NCBI RefSeq assembly: GCF_030503615.1 | Contig: NZ_CP129963.1 | Location: 2,790,001 to 2,854,000, forward strand | Reading direction: 5' to 3' | DNA: 64,000 bases | From: Sphingobacterium sp. BN32 | GTDB lineage: Bacteria > Bacteroidota > Bacteroidia > Sphingobacteriales > Sphingobacteriaceae | The notes under the pieces: model-generated | The model's database searches: none | Told to the model about the DNA's origin: nothing | Seen by the model: only the letters and a program-made list of their open reading frames with translations | In this document: positions 62,750-64,000 of the stretch, in pieces | How the letters are laid out: each line of letters starts with the position of its first letter | How positions within the stretch are numbered: the first letter of the stretch is position 1 | Translations under genes and position numbers: made by a program

Positions 62750-63088
62750 ATGATTAGTTCAAAATTTCAATCCTGTATAGAAGCTTGTTTAGCATGTGTA
62801 GCCACATGTAATCAATGTGCTACGGCATGTCTTAATGAAAAAGATGTAGAGCATCTTAAAAAGTGCATTCAACTTGATCTCGAATGCGCCGCAATCTGCC
62901 AAGCAGCAGCCAACGTACTGAGTTTAAATGGACAGTTTAGTGCTGAATTATGTAAACTTTGTGCCGATATCTGTAATGCGTGCGCTGAGGAATGTGAAAA
63001 GCATGCAAAAATGGGTATGGATCACTGTAAAGAATGTGCTGAAGTTTGCCGTAGATGTGCTCAGGAATGTGAGAAGATGGCAGCGTAA
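62750..63088 (+). CDS. Cysteine-rich four-helix-bundle copper-storage-type protein (Csp/DUF326)
   Basis: 112 residues with 18 Cys, mostly in CxxxC and CxxC spacings along helices (CIEACLACVATCNQC, CKLCADICNACAEEC, CKECAEVCRRCAQEC). This is the pattern of Csp-type four-helix bundles that store Cu(I) on cysteines lining the core. There is no signal peptide, so it is the cytosolic type (Csp3-like). It is a single-gene unit, divergent from fecR and followed by a strong hairpin; no copper pump or regulator is nearby. Confidence 0.88.
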   Translation: MISSKFQSCIEACLACVATCNQCATACLNEKDVEHLKKCIQLDLECAAICQAAANVLSLNGQFSAELCKLCADICNACAEECEKHAKMGMDHCKECAEVCRRCAQECEKMAA

Positions 63089-63105
63089 TAACAATTCATA
63101 TTTTG

Positions 63106-63138
63106 TACAGCAGCGCGCCTAAAAAACGCGCTGTTGTA
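63106..63138 (+). terminator. Terminator of the copper-storage gene
   Basis: A 12-bp stem (63106-63117 with 63127-63138, one G-T pair) encloses a 9-nt loop and is followed by an AT-rich stretch, 18 nt after the stop codon. Confidence 0.8.
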
Positions 63139-63305
63139 TTAATAAACTCGTTATTAATAAGTGTATCAGCTAAGCTAATATCTATAATAATAATAGATTT
63201 AATGATGTATTCAGGTTTCTATTTTGTGGGCGAGTAATAATGTATAATTGCTCCGTTGTTGAAATCTTTCAATGTTTCCTTAACCAACATTTCACAAAAT
63301 CGACG

Positions 63306-63854
63306 TTATAGGGAATTTGTTTTTGGTATTCTAAAAAGTAGAACAATTGCATAAATCTGTAAAGCCGTTTGGACAATATTAATAATACCGACAATCGGAT
63401 TCAATAATATGTTCATAATAATACCTGGAATTCCAATTAATCCTAAAATCATAAAAACTAATAAAACATATTTTATCCAGTCATCACCTCTACTTACTAA
63501 GTAGCCAAGACCAATTAACATTCCTAACGTGAGTATTGCAACTATGATTCCGAAACTATTGTTGAATATCGCAGGACTTAGAAATACATTAATTACACCT
63601 AATCCTGCTGATAAATAAATTAGATTAGCTGCTCTTTTGTGATTTGGATGGATTATTTTTTCATTTTCTTTATTCTTTTCAGATACCAAAGACATTATTC
63701 TTTGCGTTTCTAATTCAGTAAATTCTCTACCCCTTGACTTAAGAATCTCAAATGCTAATATATTTGCTTCTGGAACAAACCTATTTCCTTCTTTAATATA
63801 TTCTTCTAGCTCTTTATCAGTTTTAGCTTCTAAAACACTCTTTTTTACACTCAT
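63306..63854 (-). CDS. Small membrane protein, function unknown
   Basis: 182 residues. The N-terminal 75 are soluble, charged and helical (TDKELEEYIKEGNRFVPEA, RGREFTELETQRIMSLV). The remaining part forms about four hydrophobic helices (LIYLSAGLGVINVFL, SFGIIVAILTLGMLIGLGYLV, YVLLVFMILGLIGIPGIIM, VQTALQIYAIVLLF). I do not recognise a family. Similar small predicted membrane proteins with a charged N-terminal domain are common in Bacteroidota. No neighbour hints at function; the last 146 nt of the window hold nothing recognisable. Confidence 0.65.
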   Translation of the reverse strand: MSVKKSVLEAKTDKELEEYIKEGNRFVPEANILAFEILKSRGREFTELETQRIMSLVSEKNKENEKIIHPNHKRAANLIYLSAGLGVINVFLSPAIFNNSFGIIVAILTLGMLIGLGYLVSRGDDWIKYVLLVFMILGLIGIPGIIMNILLNPIVGIINIVQTALQIYAIVLLFRIPKTNSL

Positions 63855-64000
63855 AGATTGTTAATAATTGTCTATAACATACTGTTTAGCGAAACTAACA
63901 TACAATTATTTTACCGATCAGGATCTATTAATGTACTTCGCCTTACAAATTCAAAGACAATATAACAATCTATACTTTAACAGGTTGACACAACATTAAA

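Overview
The window looks like chromosomal DNA of a Bacteroidota bacterium, most likely Sphingobacteriaceae (Sphingobacterium-like; this is inference). The signs are three SusC/SusD pairs, fimbrillin-type and FISUMP-type lipoproteins, an ECF sigma factor and a FecR anti-sigma factor tied to outer-membrane uptake, many short lipobox signal peptides ending in Cys, almost no Shine-Dalgarno sites, and moderate-to-low GC. I see no rRNA, tRNA, CRISPR array, prophage or intact insertion sequence.

Layout. 1-3.4 kb holds the 3' part of a topoisomerase IV subunit A gene and a lone sugar transferase. 3.5-12.9 kb is a minus-strand operon of six secreted or envelope proteins: a fimbrillin-nuclease fusion, a fimbrillin-like lipoprotein, a TonB-dependent receptor, a DUF5689 lipoprotein, an EEP-type nuclease/phosphatase and a clostripain-like peptidase. 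It reads as a surface system for cutting and taking up extracellular nucleic acid or another phosphodiester polymer. Its proteins share and swap modules. 13.2-25.9 kb carries msrA and then a probable murein-peptide uptake and recycling locus: a glycosylasparaginase, and divergently an NlpC/P60 peptidase, a dipeptide epimerase, SusC and SusD, followed by a convergent M14 carboxypeptidase, an S66 LD-carboxypeptidase and dihydroorotase. 26.0-29.4 kb is an accessory patch. It starts at a truncated ABC ATPase and holds a membrane LuxR-type regulator, a 50-residue acidic peptide and a FISUMP lipoprotein. 29.4-32.2 kb has an SGNH hydrolase, a small lipoprotein, a nested TTAG-rich inverted repeat and a trypsin-like protease.

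32.4-38.2 kb is the ImuA-ImuB-DnaE2 mutagenic repair cassette. In front of it lies an unusual field of about 22-bp degenerate repeats that reverses orientation halfway. 38.3-62.5 kb is a long minus-strand block with two adjacent polysaccharide-utilisation units. The first is FecR, STN-type SusC, SusD, two surface lipoproteins, a metallo-beta-lactamase-fold protein and an ECF sigma factor. The second is GH88, an esterase-like hydrolase, a BNR_4 beta-propeller, GH2, SusC, SusD and a fasciclin/DNRLRE lipoprotein. GH88 implies an unsaturated uronic acid in the substrate, yet no recognised polysaccharide lyase is present. The window ends with a cysteine-rich copper-storage-type protein and a small membrane protein.

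All calls rest on reading translated sequence and motifs by eye; no database search was possible.
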